DNA of 64,000 nucleotides, from NCBI RefSeq assembly GCF_001421705.1, contig NZ_LMKO01000025.1, positions 62,001-126,000 of the forward strand, in the 5' to 3' direction. The DNA is from Xylophilus sp. Leaf220 (lineage in GTDB: Bacteria > Pseudomonadota > Gammaproteobacteria > Burkholderiales > Burkholderiaceae_C). A model generated the notes under the pieces. It did not search any database, had not been told where the DNA came from, and saw only the letters and a list, made by a program, of their open reading frames with translations. A program made the position numbers and the translations under genes. Below are positions 55,738 through 64,000 of this stretch, piece after piece (position 1 is the first letter of the stretch; every line of letters begins with the position of its first letter).

Positions 55738-57057
55738 ATGCACACACTGTCCGACTGGCTCGCCCACTGCGAGCGCCTGCACCCCATCGGGATCGAAATG
55801 GGGCTCGACCGCGTGCGCGAAGTGGCCCGCCGCCTGGATCTGCGCTTCGACTGCCCGGTCGTCACCGTCGCCGGCACCAACGGCAAGGGGTCCACCTGCG
55901 CGATGTTCGAATCGATCGCGCTGCAGGCCGGCTGGAAGACGGGCCTCTACACCTCGCCCCATCTGGTGCATTTCGAGGAGCGCTGCCGGGTGCGCGGCGA
56001 GATCGTGTCGGCCGAGGCGCTGCTGCCGCACTTCGCCGCGGTGGAGCAGGCGCGCACCCAGGGCGGCGAGGGTGCGGGCGAGGTCTCGCTCACCTATTTC
56101 GAGTTCACCACGCTGGTCATCCTGCGGCTGCTGTCGCAGGCCGGCCTCGACGTGGTGGTGCTGGAGGTGGGCCTGGGCGGCCGGCTCGACGCCACCAACA
56201 TCGTCGACGCCGACTGCGCGATCATCACCAGCATCGACATCGACCACACCGGCTTCCTCGGCAACACCCGGGAGCTGATCGGTTTCGAGAAGGCCGGCAT
56301 CCTGCGGCCCGGCCGTCCGGCGGTCGTCAGCGACCCGGCGCCGCCCGCCAGCGTGCTGCGCCATGCCGAGGCGATCGGCGCCGACGTCTGGCGCACCGGG
56401 ACGGATTTCAATATCTCCGGGGACAAGCAGCAGTGGGGCTGGGCCGGCCGGGGCCGGCGCTACAGCGGGCTGGCCTACCCGGCCCTGCGCGGCGCCAACC
56501 AGCTGGTCAATGCCGCGGGTGTGCTGGCGGCGTTCGAGGCGCTGCGCGACCGGCTGCCGGTCACCGCCCAGGCGGTGCGCACCGGTCTGGCCCTGGTCGA
56601 GCTGCCCGGCCGCTTCCAGATCGTGCCGGGCCAGCCCACGCTGGTGCTGGACGTGGCCCACAACCCGCATTCGGTCGCGGCCCTGGCCGAGAACCTCGAC
56701 GCGATGGGCTTCTTCCCGACGACCCACGCCGTCTTCGGTGCCATGGCCGACAAGGACCTGGGGCAGATGCTGGCGCGTATTTCTCCCCTGGTGGATCGCT
56801 GGTATTTCACCGACCTGCCGATCCCCCGCGCCGAGACCGCCACCCACCTCTGCGGCAAATGGAACGCGCTGCAGATGGTGGCCGGCGGACGCCGCAACGT
56901 GCCCGCGCAGGCCTTCCCGGGCCCCCAGGCGGCCCTGGATGCGGCGGTGGCCGCCGCGGACCCGGCTGATAGAATCGTGGTCTTTGGCTCGTTCCATACC
57001 GTGGGTGGCGTGCTGCAGGACGGCGTTCCGCGCCTGCACGCCAAGCACCTCGGTTAG
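55738..57057 (+). CDS. folC: Bifunctional folylpolyglutamate/dihydrofolate synthase
   Basis: FolC adds glutamate to dihydropteroate and folates with ATP. The 439-residue product has the P-loop GTNGKGST at 46-53, YTSPHLVHFEERCRV, the second ATP motif EVGLGGRLDATN, DIDHTGFLG and the C-terminal LDVAHNPHSVAAL. ATG 55738 gives the usual start. It heads the block folC-dedD-cvpA-purF, the same order as in E. coli. Confidence 0.97.
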   Translation: MHTLSDWLAHCERLHPIGIEMGLDRVREVARRLDLRFDCPVVTVAGTNGKGSTCAMFESIALQAGWKTGLYTSPHLVHFEERCRVRGEIVSAEALLPHFAAVEQARTQGGEGAGEVSLTYFEFTTLVILRLLSQAGLDVVVLEVGLGGRLDATNIVDADCAIITSIDIDHTGFLGNTRELIGFEKAGILRPGRPAVVSDPAPPASVLRHAEAIGADVWRTGTDFNISGDKQQWGWAGRGRRYSGLAYPALRGANQLVNAAGVLAAFEALRDRLPVTAQAVRTGLALVELPGRFQIVPGQPTLVLDVAHNPHSVAALAENLDAMGFFPTTHAVFGAMADKDLGQMLARISPLVDRWYFTDLPIPRAETATHLCGKWNALQMVAGGRRNVPAQAFPGPQAALDAAVAAADPADRIVVFGSFHTVGGVLQDGVPRLHAKHLG

Positions 57058-57072
57058 CTCCCTTCGCACTTC

Positions 57073-57978
57073 ATGGCTTTTTTCAAGTTCCGCTGGCCAG
57101 GCCGCAAAGGGCAGGACGACACCAAGGCGCCGCGGTCCCGCCGGATGCCGCAGGCCGAGAGTGCCGCCGTGCTGCGCCGGCGTGCCCGCCACCGGCTGAT
57201 CGGTGCCACGGTGCTGGTGGCGCTCGGCGTGATCGGCTTCCCGATGCTGTTCGACACGCAGCCCCGGCCGATCCCGGTCGACATCCCGATCTCCATCCCC
57301 GACCGCAACAAGACGCCCGCCCTGGTGCTTCCGGAGAACCGCGCGGCTGCCGAGGCCGAAGCCGCCAAGAAGCAGCCCGCGCCCGCATTGTCCGCCGGGC
57401 TCGACGAGGGCGAGGAAATCGTTTCTTCGGCCCCGGTGAACGCACCGGCTGGAAAGCCGCCTGCTGCCAAGCCTGCCGACAGCCCGGTCGCCGAGACGCG
57501 CAAGGAGCCTGCCACGCCGAAGGTGGAGGCGCCGCACGTGGCCGCCGCCGTTCCGAAACGCGAAGTCAAGCCCGAGGCAAAGCCTGAATCCAAGACCGAG
57601 CCGAAGGCCGAAGCGCGCCCGGCTCCCGCCGCCGTGGCCCGTGCCGACGATGCGGCCCGCGCCCGGGCGCTGCTGGAAGGCCGCACCGTGCCGCCGGCCG
57701 CCGTCGTGGCCGACAACGCTCCGGCCGCCGCTGCATCCGATGCCGCAGCCGCCCGGTTCGTCGTGCAGGTCGGCGCCTTCGGCGACACCGCCAAGGCGCA
57801 GGAAGCGCGCGCCAAGCTGGCCCGCAGCGGGCTCAAGACCTATGTGCAGTCGGTCGACACCAAGGACGGCAAGCGCCACCGGGTGCGCGTGGGTCCGTTC
57901 GCGAACCGGGCCGAGGCCGACCAGGCGGCGGCGCGCATCCGCGGGCTCGATCTGCCCGCGAGCATCCTCGCGCTGTGA
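57073..57978 (+). CDS. dedD: SPOR domain protein (DedD-like)
   Basis: The 301-residue bitopic inner-membrane protein has a basic cytosolic N-terminus and one transmembrane helix at about 42-60 (ATVLVALGVIGFPML). A long periplasmic linker rich in Ala, Pro, Lys and Glu (about 85-220) follows, and then a C-terminal SPOR domain (about 225-301; FVVQVGAFGDTAKAQEARAKL, VRVGPFANRAEADQ). SPOR domains bind denuded glycan at the septum. Position between folC and cvpA matches DedD of E. coli; the 15-base gap to folC supports an operon. Confidence 0.93.
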   Translation: MAFFKFRWPGRKGQDDTKAPRSRRMPQAESAAVLRRRARHRLIGATVLVALGVIGFPMLFDTQPRPIPVDIPISIPDRNKTPALVLPENRAAAEAEAAKKQPAPALSAGLDEGEEIVSSAPVNAPAGKPPAAKPADSPVAETRKEPATPKVEAPHVAAAVPKREVKPEAKPESKTEPKAEARPAPAAVARADDAARARALLEGRTVPPAAVVADNAPAAAASDAAAARFVVQVGAFGDTAKAQEARAKLARSGLKTYVQSVDTKDGKRHRVRVGPFANRAEADQAAARIRGLDLPASILAL

Positions 57979-57990
57979 GTTCGCCGCGCG

Positions 57991-58479
57991 ATGGCTGCGG
58001 TCGATTGGATTTTCGCGGCGGTCCTGCTCGCGTCGCTCCTGCTGGGGCTCTGGCGGGGGCTGGTGTTCGAGGTGTTGTCGCTTCTCGGCTGGGTGGTGGC
58101 GTTCTTCTGTGCCCAGTGGTGGGCGCCGGCGATGGCCGACTGGCTGCCCTTCGGCGATCCGGGCGATTCGGCCCGGTACGCGGCGGGTTTCGTGATCGTT
58201 TTCATCGGCGCGGCTTTTGCATGCGGCCTGATGGCCTCGCTGATGCGCAAGCTGGTCTCCACCGTGGGCCTGGGCCCGGTGGACCGCAGCCTGGGCGCGG
58301 TGTTCGGTGTGGTGCGGGCCGGCGTTCTGCTGCTGGCCGCGACGGTGGTGATCGAGATGACCGGTCTCAAGGACATGCCGTGGTGGCAGGCGTCGCAGAG
58401 TGCGCCGCTGCTCCGCACGGGGCTGGCAGCACTGACGCCGGTGCTGCCCGACGCGTTGGTTCGTTTTCTCCCTCAATAA
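57991..58479 (+). CDS. cvpA: CvpA family membrane protein
   Basis: The 162-residue protein has four hydrophobic segments, beginning AAVDWIFAAVLLASLLLGLWRGLVFE with the conserved RG motif after the first helix. The family is needed for colicin V export in E. coli and linked to purF; recent work ties it to bile-salt and envelope stress, with an unclear mechanism. It overlaps neither neighbour; purF starts 13 bases downstream. Confidence 0.95.
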   Translation: MAAVDWIFAAVLLASLLLGLWRGLVFEVLSLLGWVVAFFCAQWWAPAMADWLPFGDPGDSARYAAGFVIVFIGAAFACGLMASLMRKLVSTVGLGPVDRSLGAVFGVVRAGVLLLAATVVIEMTGLKDMPWWQASQSAPLLRTGLAALTPVLPDALVRFLPQ

Positions 58480-58492
58480 GGTTGGTGCTCCC

Positions 58493-60004
58493 ATGTGTGG
58501 AATCGTTGGCGTAGTCAGCAAGACGCCCGTCAATCAGCTCATCTACGACGCACTGCTGCTGCTGCAGCACCGCGGGCAGGATGCCGCCGGCATCGTGACC
58601 CAGCTGGAGCGCAAGTTCTTCATGCACAAGGCCAAGGGCATGGTGCGCGACGTGTTCCGCACCCGCAACATGCGAGGCTTGCCGGGCAACATCGGCCTGG
58701 GCCAGGTCCGCTACCCTACCGCCGGCAACGCCTACAGCGAGGAAGAGGCCCAGCCTTTCTACGTCAACGCGCCGTTCGGCATCGTGCTGGTGCACAACGG
58801 CAACCTGACCAACGCCGCCGAGCTGCGCGGCGAGCTGTTCCTCACCGACCACCGCCACACCAATACCGACAGCGATTCCGAAGTGCTGCTCAACGTGTTC
58901 GCGCACGAGCTTGAGCGCTCGACCCGCGGCGTGCCGCTGCAGGCCGAAGAGGTGTTCGCCGCGGTGCGCCATGTGCACAAGCGGGTGAAAGGCTCCTACG
59001 CGGTGGTCGCGCTGATCGCCGGGCACGGCCTGCTGGCGTTCCGCGACCCGTTCGGCATCCGGCCGCTGTGCATCGGCCGCAGCCCCGACGGCACCGTCAT
59101 GGTGGCCAGCGAATCGGTCGCGCTCGAAGGTTCGGGCTACGTGTTCGAGCGCAACGTGGAGCCGGGCGAGGCGATCTTCGTCGACACCGACGGCACGCTG
59201 CATGCGCAGCAGTGCGCGGCCCAATCGGCGCTCTATCCGTGCATCTTCGAGTTCGTGTACCTGGCGCGGCCCGATTCGGTGCTGGACGACATCTCGGTCT
59301 ACCAGGCCCGCCTGAACCTGGGCGAGGCCCTGGCCAAGCGGGTGGTGTCTACCGTGCCGCCGAGCGAGATCGACGTGGTGATCCCGATCCCCGAATCGAG
59401 CCGCCCGAGCGCGACCCAGCTCGCGCACCTGCTCGGCATCCCGTACCGCGAAGGCTTCGTCAAGAACCGGTATGTCGGCCGCACCTTCATCATGCCGGGC
59501 CAGGGCGTGCGCAAGAAATCGGTGCGCCAGAAGCTCAACGTGATCGGCAGCGAATTCAAGGGCCGCAACGTGCTGCTGGTGGACGACTCGATCGTGCGCG
59601 GCACCACCAGCCGCGAGATCGTGCAGATGGCCCGCGACGCCGGCGCCAACAAGGTCTACCTGGCGAGTGCCGCGCCGCCGGTGCGCTACCCCAACGTCTA
59701 CGGCATCGACATGCCGACCAGCACCGAGCTGGTCGCGTCCGGCCGCACCGTCGAGGAGGTGCGCCAGCTGATCGGCTGTGACGCGCTGATCTACCAGGAC
59801 GTCGAGGGCATGAAGAAGGCAATCGGTTCGCTCAACCCCAAGCTGAGCGGCTTCGATGCGTCGTGCTTCGACGGCATCTACGTCACTGGCGACATCAATC
59901 CCGACGACATCACGCGCATCAACGAAGCGCGGATCGGCCAGGAAGAGCCCTTCGCCGACGACGACACCTCGCGCCTGGCCCTGCCCAACGCACAACCCGC
60001 CTGA
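58493..60004 (+). CDS. purF: Amidophosphoribosyltransferase
   Basis: PurF makes 5-phosphoribosylamine from PRPP and glutamine, the first step of purine synthesis. The 503-residue product begins MCGIVGVVS, so Cys2 becomes the N-terminal nucleophile after Met removal (class II glutamine amidotransferase). [13 protein letters not shown] and [18 protein letters not shown] are typical. The PRPP loop [14 protein letters not shown] is at about 360-373. Co-transcription with cvpA is likely; the gene ends 20 bases before gltX. Confidence 0.98.
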   Translation: MCGIVGVVSKTPVNQLIYDALLLLQHRGQDAAGIVTQLERKFFMHKAKGMVRDVFRTRNMRGLPGNIGLGQVRYPTAGNAYSEEEAQPFYVNAPFGIVLVHNGNLTNAAELRGELFLTDHRHTNTDSDSEVLLNVFAHELERSTRGVPLQAEEVFAAVRHVHKRVKGSYAVVALIAGHGLLAFRDPFGIRPLCIGRSPDGTVMVASESVALEGSGYVFERNVEPGEAIFVDTDGTLHAQQCAAQSALYPCIFEFVYLARPDSVLDDISVYQARLNLGEALAKRVVSTVPPSEIDVVIPIPESSRPSATQLAHLLGIPYREGFVKNRYVGRTFIMPGQGVRKKSVRQKLNVIGSEFKGRNVLLVDDSIVRGTTSREIVQMARDAGANKVYLASAAPPVRYPNVYGIDMPTSTELVASGRTVEEVRQLIGCDALIYQDVEGMKKAIGSLNPKLSGFDASCFDGIYVTGDINPDDITRINEARIGQEEPFADDDTSRLALPNAQPA

Positions 60005-60024
60005 CGCCGGCACCCCGTTCCACG

Positions 60025-61413
60025 ATGACCCAACGCACCCGTACCCGCTTCGCCCCGTCGCCTACCGGCTTCATCCACCTCGGCAATATCCGCTCGGCCC
60101 TGTACCCGTGGGCCTTCGCCCGATCCACCGGCGGCGACTTCGTGCTGCGGATCGAAGACACCGACGTCGAGCGTTCCACCCAGGCATCCGTCGACGTGAT
60201 CCTGGAAGGCATGGCCTGGCTGGGCCTAGACCACGACGAAGGCCCGTTCTACCAGATGGAACGGATGCAGCGCTACAAGGCGGTGCTGGCCGAACTGCAG
60301 GCCGCGGGCCATGTCTATCCCTGCTACACCTCGGTGGCCGAGCTCGACGCGCTGCGCGAAAAGCAGATGGCCGCCAAAGAGAAGCCGCGCTACGACGGCA
60401 CGTGGCGCCCCGCGCCCGGCAAGACCCTGCCCGCCATTCCCGACGGCGTGCAGCCGGTGCTGCGTTTCAAGAACCCGCAGGAGGGCGTGGTGGCCTGGGA
60501 CGACAAGGTCAAGGGCCGGATCGAGATCTCGAACCTGGAATTGGACGACCTGGTGATCGCCCGGCCCGACGGCACGCCCACCTACAACTTCTGCGTGGTG
60601 GTCGACGACATCGACATGGCCATCACCCACGTGATCCGGGGCGACGACCACGTCAACAACACGCCGCGCCAGATCAACATCTTCGAAGCCCTCGGCAAGA
60701 CGCCGCCGGTGTACGCCCACCTGCCCACCGTCCTGAACGAGCAGGGCGAGAAGATGAGCAAGCGCAGCGGCGCCAAGCCGGTGACGAAGTACCGCGACGA
60801 GGGCTACCTGCCCGACGCGATGGTCAATTACCTGGCCCGTCTGGGCTGGAGCCACGGCGACGATGAGATATTCAGCCGCGCGCAGTTTCTCGAGTGGTTC
60901 AACCTGGACCACCTGGGCCGCAGCGCCGCCCAGTTCGACGAGGCCAAGCTGCGCTGGGTGAACGCCCAGCATTTGAAGGCCATGGCCGACGATGCGCTCG
61001 CGCCCCTGGTCGCCGAGCAGCTCCGCCGCCTGGGCGTGGAAGCCGACGACCGGCTGCCGCGCATCTGCGGCTTGCTGAAGGACCGTTGCGACACGACCGT
61101 CTCCCTGGCAGAGTGGGCCGCACGCTTCTACGACGAGGTGCCCGCCTCTGAAGAAGAGCGCGCCCAGCACCTGACCGCCGCCGCGCTGCCTGCCGTCGAC
61201 ACGCTGGCCGACAAGCTCACCACCTGCGAATGGACCAGGCCCGCGATCTCTGCGGCGATCAAGGAAACGCTCGCGGCCCACGGCATCAAGATGCCCCAGC
61301 TGGCGATGCCGGTGCGGGTGCTGGCGGTCGGTACGGCGCACACGCCGTCGGTCGATGCGGTGCTCGAATTGCTCGATCGGCAAATTTTGTTGGAGCGTTT
61401 GCGAAAGCGCTGA
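60025..61413 (+). CDS. gltX: Glutamate--tRNA ligase
   Basis: The 462-residue class I synthetase has the HIGH-type motif HLGN at 18-21 ([12 protein letters not shown]) and KMSKR at 243-247. The [14 protein letters not shown] segment and the anticodon-binding helical C-terminus are present. It is likely discriminating or non-discriminating depending on GatCAB, which is not in the window. Its 3' end holds the promoter of the tRNA cluster that includes tRNA-Glu, its own substrate. Confidence 0.98.
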   Translation: MTQRTRTRFAPSPTGFIHLGNIRSALYPWAFARSTGGDFVLRIEDTDVERSTQASVDVILEGMAWLGLDHDEGPFYQMERMQRYKAVLAELQAAGHVYPCYTSVAELDALREKQMAAKEKPRYDGTWRPAPGKTLPAIPDGVQPVLRFKNPQEGVVAWDDKVKGRIEISNLELDDLVIARPDGTPTYNFCVVVDDIDMAITHVIRGDDHVNNTPRQINIFEALGKTPPVYAHLPTVLNEQGEKMSKRSGAKPVTKYRDEGYLPDAMVNYLARLGWSHGDDEIFSRAQFLEWFNLDHLGRSAAQFDEAKLRWVNAQHLKAMADDALAPLVAEQLRRLGVEADDRLPRICGLLKDRCDTTVSLAEWAARFYDEVPASEEERAQHLTAAALPAVDTLADKLTTCEWTRPAISAAIKETLAAHGIKMPQLAMPVRVLAVGTAHTPSVDAVLELLDRQILLERLRKR

Positions 61414-61428
61414 AAACCTGTATATAAT
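61399..61428 (+). promoter_or_regulatory. Promoter of the tRNA cluster
   Basis: TTGCGA (61399-61404), 18-bp spacer, TATAAT (61423-61428). The -35 lies within the last codons of gltX. It is about 60 bases ahead of tRNA-Ala. Confidence 0.8.
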
Positions 61429-61488
61429 TCGAGGCTCAGAAGTTGACAACAAGCAATGCGCAAAACGCAAAGCAGGTTGAAGACAGAT

Positions 61489-61564
<76 letters not shown>

Positions 61565-61590
61565 TTTCTGTTCGGAAGTTCCAAGGTTTT

Positions 61591-61666
61591 GACCCTATCG
61601 TCTAGAGGCCTAGGACATCACCCTTTCACGGTGAGTACCGGGGTTCGAATCCCCGTAGGGTCGCCA
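61591..61666 (+). tRNA. tRNA-Glu (anticodon TTC)
   Basis: Acceptor GACCCTA with TAGGGTC, G73, CCA encoded. D-region CGTCTAGAGGCCTAGGACA is characteristic of tRNA-Glu, and the anticodon loop is CTTTCAC. 26 bases after tRNA-Ala. Confidence 0.97.
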
Positions 61667-61684
61667 AGTTTGTAGCGCTTGGTT

Positions 61685-61702
61685 CCCGCAGTTCGCTGCG
61701 GG
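61685..61702 (+). other. UUCG-loop hairpin between tRNA-Glu and tRNA-Asp
   Basis: CCCGCAG and CTGCGGG flank TTCG: 7 bp with a UUCG loop in RNA. Lacking a T-run it is probably a spacer structure in the precursor transcript, perhaps a processing cue. Confidence 0.5.
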
Positions 61703-61720
61703 CACGAAAGCTGCCTACCA

Positions 61721-61797
61721 GGAGTGGTAGTTCAGTTGGTTAGAATACCGGCCTGTCACGCCGGGGGTCGCGGGTTCGAGTCCCGTCCACTCCGCCA
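61721..61797 (+). tRNA. tRNA-Asp (anticodon GTC)
   Basis: Acceptor GGAGTGG with CCACTCC, G73, CCA encoded. Anticodon loop CTGTCAC gives GTC; T-loop TTCGAGT. 77 bases. Confidence 0.97.
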
Positions 61798-61815
61798 AAT
61801 TTCCGCGAGGAAATC

Positions 61816-61850
61816 AAAGGGTCGCATCAGCAATGGTGCGACCCTTTTCG
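61816..61850 (+). terminator. Terminator of the tRNA cluster
   Basis: AAAGGGTCGCA and TGCGACCCTTTT form an 11-bp stem with a 10-base loop, followed by TTTTCG TTTTC. Confidence 0.9.
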
Positions 61851-61978
61851 TTTTCTTATTTCCGCTTTCAGTTTTCGCGGCAATTTTGTACCCGGGTATG
61901 CAAATTGCGAGATGCGCAGGATCGGGCGCAGGTCGTCTGCCCCGAGCCTGCCTGTGGTGCAAGAACGCGAAAGCTGCC

Positions 61979-62314
61979 ATGACGTACAACGAGAGACTGG
62001 CGATAGCGGCCCATCTGCATGTCCTCCTCCGCCGTATCACCGGGCGTGTCACGGACGTGGAATGGATGGCGGTGAACGACGATTACGCCCTGCACATCAA
62101 GAACTACTCGGCGCAGAAGGCCGCCGAGACCGCCCGCCCCGAATTGGTCGAGTGGGCCGACAAGCTTTTCATCGACGCCAAAACCGCGGCCGTGGCTCCC
62201 AATGCCCGGAGCGCCGGACCGCTGAGCGATGGCGCTGACCGTCCAGCCGAAGCGCCCATCCTGCGCGGCCGCACCGAGAAGAGCCAGAAGTATGTCGGGG
62301 GCTTGAGGATGTGA
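61979..62314 (+). CDS. Hypothetical protein, 111 residues
   Basis: The 111-residue soluble protein begins MTYNERLAIAAHLHVLLRR, then TGRVTDVEWMAVNDDYALHI, a helix KAAETARPELVEWADKLF and a Ser/Ala/Arg-rich tail ending EKSQKYVGGLRM. No family or motif is recognised. An in-frame ATG at 61898 would add 27 residues, but these are Cys/Gly/Arg-rich and look non-coding. The amphipathic, ordered first 75 residues and normal codon use favour a real gene. It stands alone between the tRNA terminator and a convergent methyltransferase. Confidence 0.6.
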   Translation: MTYNERLAIAAHLHVLLRRITGRVTDVEWMAVNDDYALHIKNYSAQKAAETARPELVEWADKLFIDAKTAAVAPNARSAGPLSDGADRPAEAPILRGRTEKSQKYVGGLRM

Positions 62315-62332
62315 GTGCCGGCGTGCGCGGCG

Positions 62333-63304
62333 TCAGGCTTCGGTTGAGGGCGGCGCCTCCCCTGGCGGATCCAGCGGCGGCGCGCGATACACCAGCACCT
62401 TGAGCGACCGCTCCTCCGACACGTCGGCGAAGACCGGCGGATTGGCCAGCCGTTCGACGAAGGCCAATTCCGGCGCCAGCGCACGCATCTGGTCCTGTAG
62501 GAACGCCGTTCCCAACTCGGGCGCGTTGAGGCACAGCAGCACATGGCCGTCGGGCTCCAGCAGGTCGGGCAGGCGCCTGATCAGCCGGGCATAGTCCTTC
62601 GTCGCGACGAAGCTGCCCTTCTGGTAGCTGGGCGGATCGACGATCACCAGGCCATAAGGGCCGGAACGGTTGATCTTTCCCCACGAACTGAACAGATCGT
62701 GCGGCAGGAAGCTGGCGTTGGCCATGACCGCGTTGGCGCGGTGGTTCTGCTGGCCGATGCCGAGCGCGCCCTGGCTCATGTCGAGGTTGGTCACCTGCCG
62801 GGCGCCGGCCTGCAGGGCGACGACCGAGAAGGCGCAGGTGTAGGCGAACAGGTTCAGCACCCGCACCCGCGACCGGGTGTTCGCCCGTGCCGCGACGTAT
62901 TCCTGCACCCACCGCCTGCCGGCTGCCATGTCCAGGAACAGTCCGTGGTTCTGGCCCTTGCCGACATGGACGCGGTAGCGCGCCCCGGCTTCGGTGACCC
63001 AATGCGGATCGGGCACCGTACCGGCCATGGTCCGGGTGTCGCTCCGGCCTTCGTGGCGGCACTGGAACACCCAGTTCAGCGGCGCGCCGGGCGACAGCTG
63101 CTGCCACCGTTGCTCCAGCGCGGCGTCCACGCGCGCCAACGCGTCTTCTGCGATCGGCTGGAAGCTGGTCAGCACCCAGACCGGCGCAAAGAAATCGAGC
63201 GAGAGATGCGTGCAACCGGGATGCAGCCCGCCGCGGCCATGGAAGATGCGTTCCGCGTCGGTGGGCAGGGGCATCGTGGCGATGGCGTCTAGCAGGGCTT
63301 GCAT
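62333..63304 (-). CDS. Class I SAM-dependent methyltransferase (RlmI/RlmK-like)
   Basis: The 323-residue protein has an N-terminal domain with DFFAPVWVLTSFQPI. The Rossmann methyltransferase domain then shows YRVHVGKGQNHGLFLDMAAGR, VLNLFAYTCAFSVVALQAGA (SAM loop), TNLDMSQGALGIGQQN and the catalytic-type DPPSYQKGSF. The pattern is that of 23S rRNA m5C/m7G methyltransferases of the RlmI/RlmK (YccW/RlmL) group, though the PUA domain of RlmI is missing. The target is therefore only inferred. ATG 63304 was chosen because the longer frame is Pro/Cys-rich and unlike the family. Confidence 0.85.
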   Translation of the reverse strand: MQALLDAIATMPLPTDAERIFHGRGGLHPGCTHLSLDFFAPVWVLTSFQPIAEDALARVDAALEQRWQQLSPGAPLNWVFQCRHEGRSDTRTMAGTVPDPHWVTEAGARYRVHVGKGQNHGLFLDMAAGRRWVQEYVAARANTRSRVRVLNLFAYTCAFSVVALQAGARQVTNLDMSQGALGIGQQNHRANAVMANASFLPHDLFSSWGKINRSGPYGLVIVDPPSYQKGSFVATKDYARLIRRLPDLLEPDGHVLLCLNAPELGTAFLQDQMRALAPELAFVERLANPPVFADVSEERSLKVLVYRAPPLDPPGEAPPSTEA

Positions 63305-63439
63305 GGGAGTTGGAGGTCGGCAGGGCGGGGGGATAGGCCAGGGCAGGCCAGGGCAGGGCCGCGATTGTGTCGCACCGGAGCACAGGTAGGACATTTCGCC
63401 CTGCGATAAAGCGCCGCCGGAAGGCCGCAATCGCCAATA

Positions 63440-63808
63440 ATGCGGGCCATGCACCTTCTGCGCACCTCCTCGTTACTGGCCCGCCTGGCCCTGGCGTGGT
63501 TCGTGATGACCTTGTGCGTCGCCGGTGCCTCGCCGGTGGTCCATCCGGTGGCGATGGAGATCGTCTGCGCCGCTGGCGGCAGCGTGAAGGTCGTCGTCAC
63601 CAGCGACGACGGCACGGCGGTGGAGGTCGGGCAGCACGCGCTCGATTGTTCGCTCTGCTTCGCGGCCACGGTGCCGTTCACGGAAACCGGGGCTTTGCCG
63701 GAGGTGCCCCAGCCCCTGGCCCATGCGCTGCAGCCGATCGCCGCTGCGCACATCGCCGCCCTGGTCGGCGCGCCGCTGCCGGCCCGCGGGCCCCCCGCGC
63801 GAGCCTGA
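63440..63808 (+). CDS. Small exported DUF2946-like protein
   Basis: The 122-residue protein has an N-terminal hydrophobic segment (LLARLALAWFVMTLCVAGAS; signal peptide or anchor) and cysteines in the pattern expected of DUF2946: EIVCAAGG followed by HALDCSLCF (C-x2-C). A Pro/Ala-rich end follows. DUF2946 proteins often precede PCuAC or TonB-receptor genes in copper loci, and the cysteines may bind metal (family knowledge; here inference). A start at the second ATG, 63449, is equally possible. The next gene should lie beyond the window: 63809-64000 shows no start I can support. Confidence 0.65.
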   Translation: MRAMHLLRTSSLLARLALAWFVMTLCVAGASPVVHPVAMEIVCAAGGSVKVVVTSDDGTAVEVGQHALDCSLCFAATVPFTETGALPEVPQPLAHALQPIAAAHIAALVGAPLPARGPPARA

Positions 63809-64000
63809 CGCCCGGCATCGCGTCCTCCGGACCAGGCCCCGAATGCGGGCCGGTCCTCGGAAACCCCGCCATCCCGCGACGCGGTCCTCTCGCCGTGGCA
63901 CGCTGCCGCAAGTGACCGGGCCGTCGCCGCAACCCATCGGCAGCGTGCGGTAACGGCGGCGTTGCGCCCTGCGGGCGGGGCGCCGACGATCCGCGTCGGT

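Noticed and set aside
61721-61978. tRNA-Asp 3' end as an attachment site for an integrated element
   Set aside because: No second copy of the tRNA 3' end, no integrase and no phage or plasmid genes in the following 2 kb.

Overview
The window is about 70% GC and densely coding. Gene content and order point to a betaproteobacterium of the order Burkholderiales, most likely the family Comamonadaceae. The grounds are the surE-pcm-nlpD-rlmD block, the folC-SPOR-cvpA-purF-gltX block, an exosortase H locus, hemP with Fur-like operators, and many copies of a short dispersed repeat headed by a 17-bp GCTAT-N7-ATAGC palindrome, of a kind I associate from memory with that family. The genus cannot be fixed from the sequence alone. 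The DNA looks chromosomal. There are no insertion sequences, phage genes, CRISPR arrays or rRNA genes.

Layout. Positions 1-3107 hold the end of an exosortase H gene, its small membrane partner and a PAS-GGDEF-EAL protein. A quinone oxidoreductase (minus) follows, then surE-pcm-nlpD, rlmD, a lipoprotein and a Bax-inhibitor-like membrane protein. Positions 10311-13463 hold a heme-binding-type GlcG/HbpS protein, hemP with two Fur-like boxes, and a bfd-tonB-exbB-exbD run that reads leftward from a promoter overlapped by a palindrome. This is an iron acquisition region.

Positions 13637-26460 form the most unusual block. It carries ridA, two transglutaminase-type proteins (one fused to DUF2126), a fused circularly permuted ATP-grasp/alpha-E protein, comEC, and a second, unfused ATP-grasp plus alpha-E pair on the opposite strand. 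Together they look like a predicted peptide- or amide-bond-forming system present in two versions. A second large GGDEF-EAL sensor and two small exported low-complexity proteins follow.

Positions 30979-37249 carry tRNA-Thr(CGT), fbp, pepN, prfB with its programmed +1 frameshift, and a fatty acid hydroxylase. Positions 37318-43509 are a four-gene operon with overlapping stop/start codons: CHASE3 hybrid kinase, CheR, CheB and a REC-kinase. The rest is mostly housekeeping: hydrolase, aldo-keto reductase, ybaK, plsY, a degenerate HD-GYP-like protein, yajQ, a periplasmic aspartic protease, murB, argG, ppnP, an ECF sigma/anti-sigma pair, a glycine-zipper protein, an ArsC-like protein, folC-dedD-cvpA-purF-gltX, and tRNA-Ala/Glu/Asp. 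The right edge has a small unknown protein, a 23S rRNA methyltransferase-like gene and a DUF2946-like protein.

Three themes recur. One is c-di-GMP signalling: two GGDEF-EAL proteins, YajQ and an HD-GYP-like protein. The second is iron control. The third is the dispersed repeat, seen in about eight complete and two partial copies in both orientations. Some copies are intergenic and terminator-like, while others lie in frame inside pcm, comEC and pepN. No gene-free stretch exceeds 300 bases.
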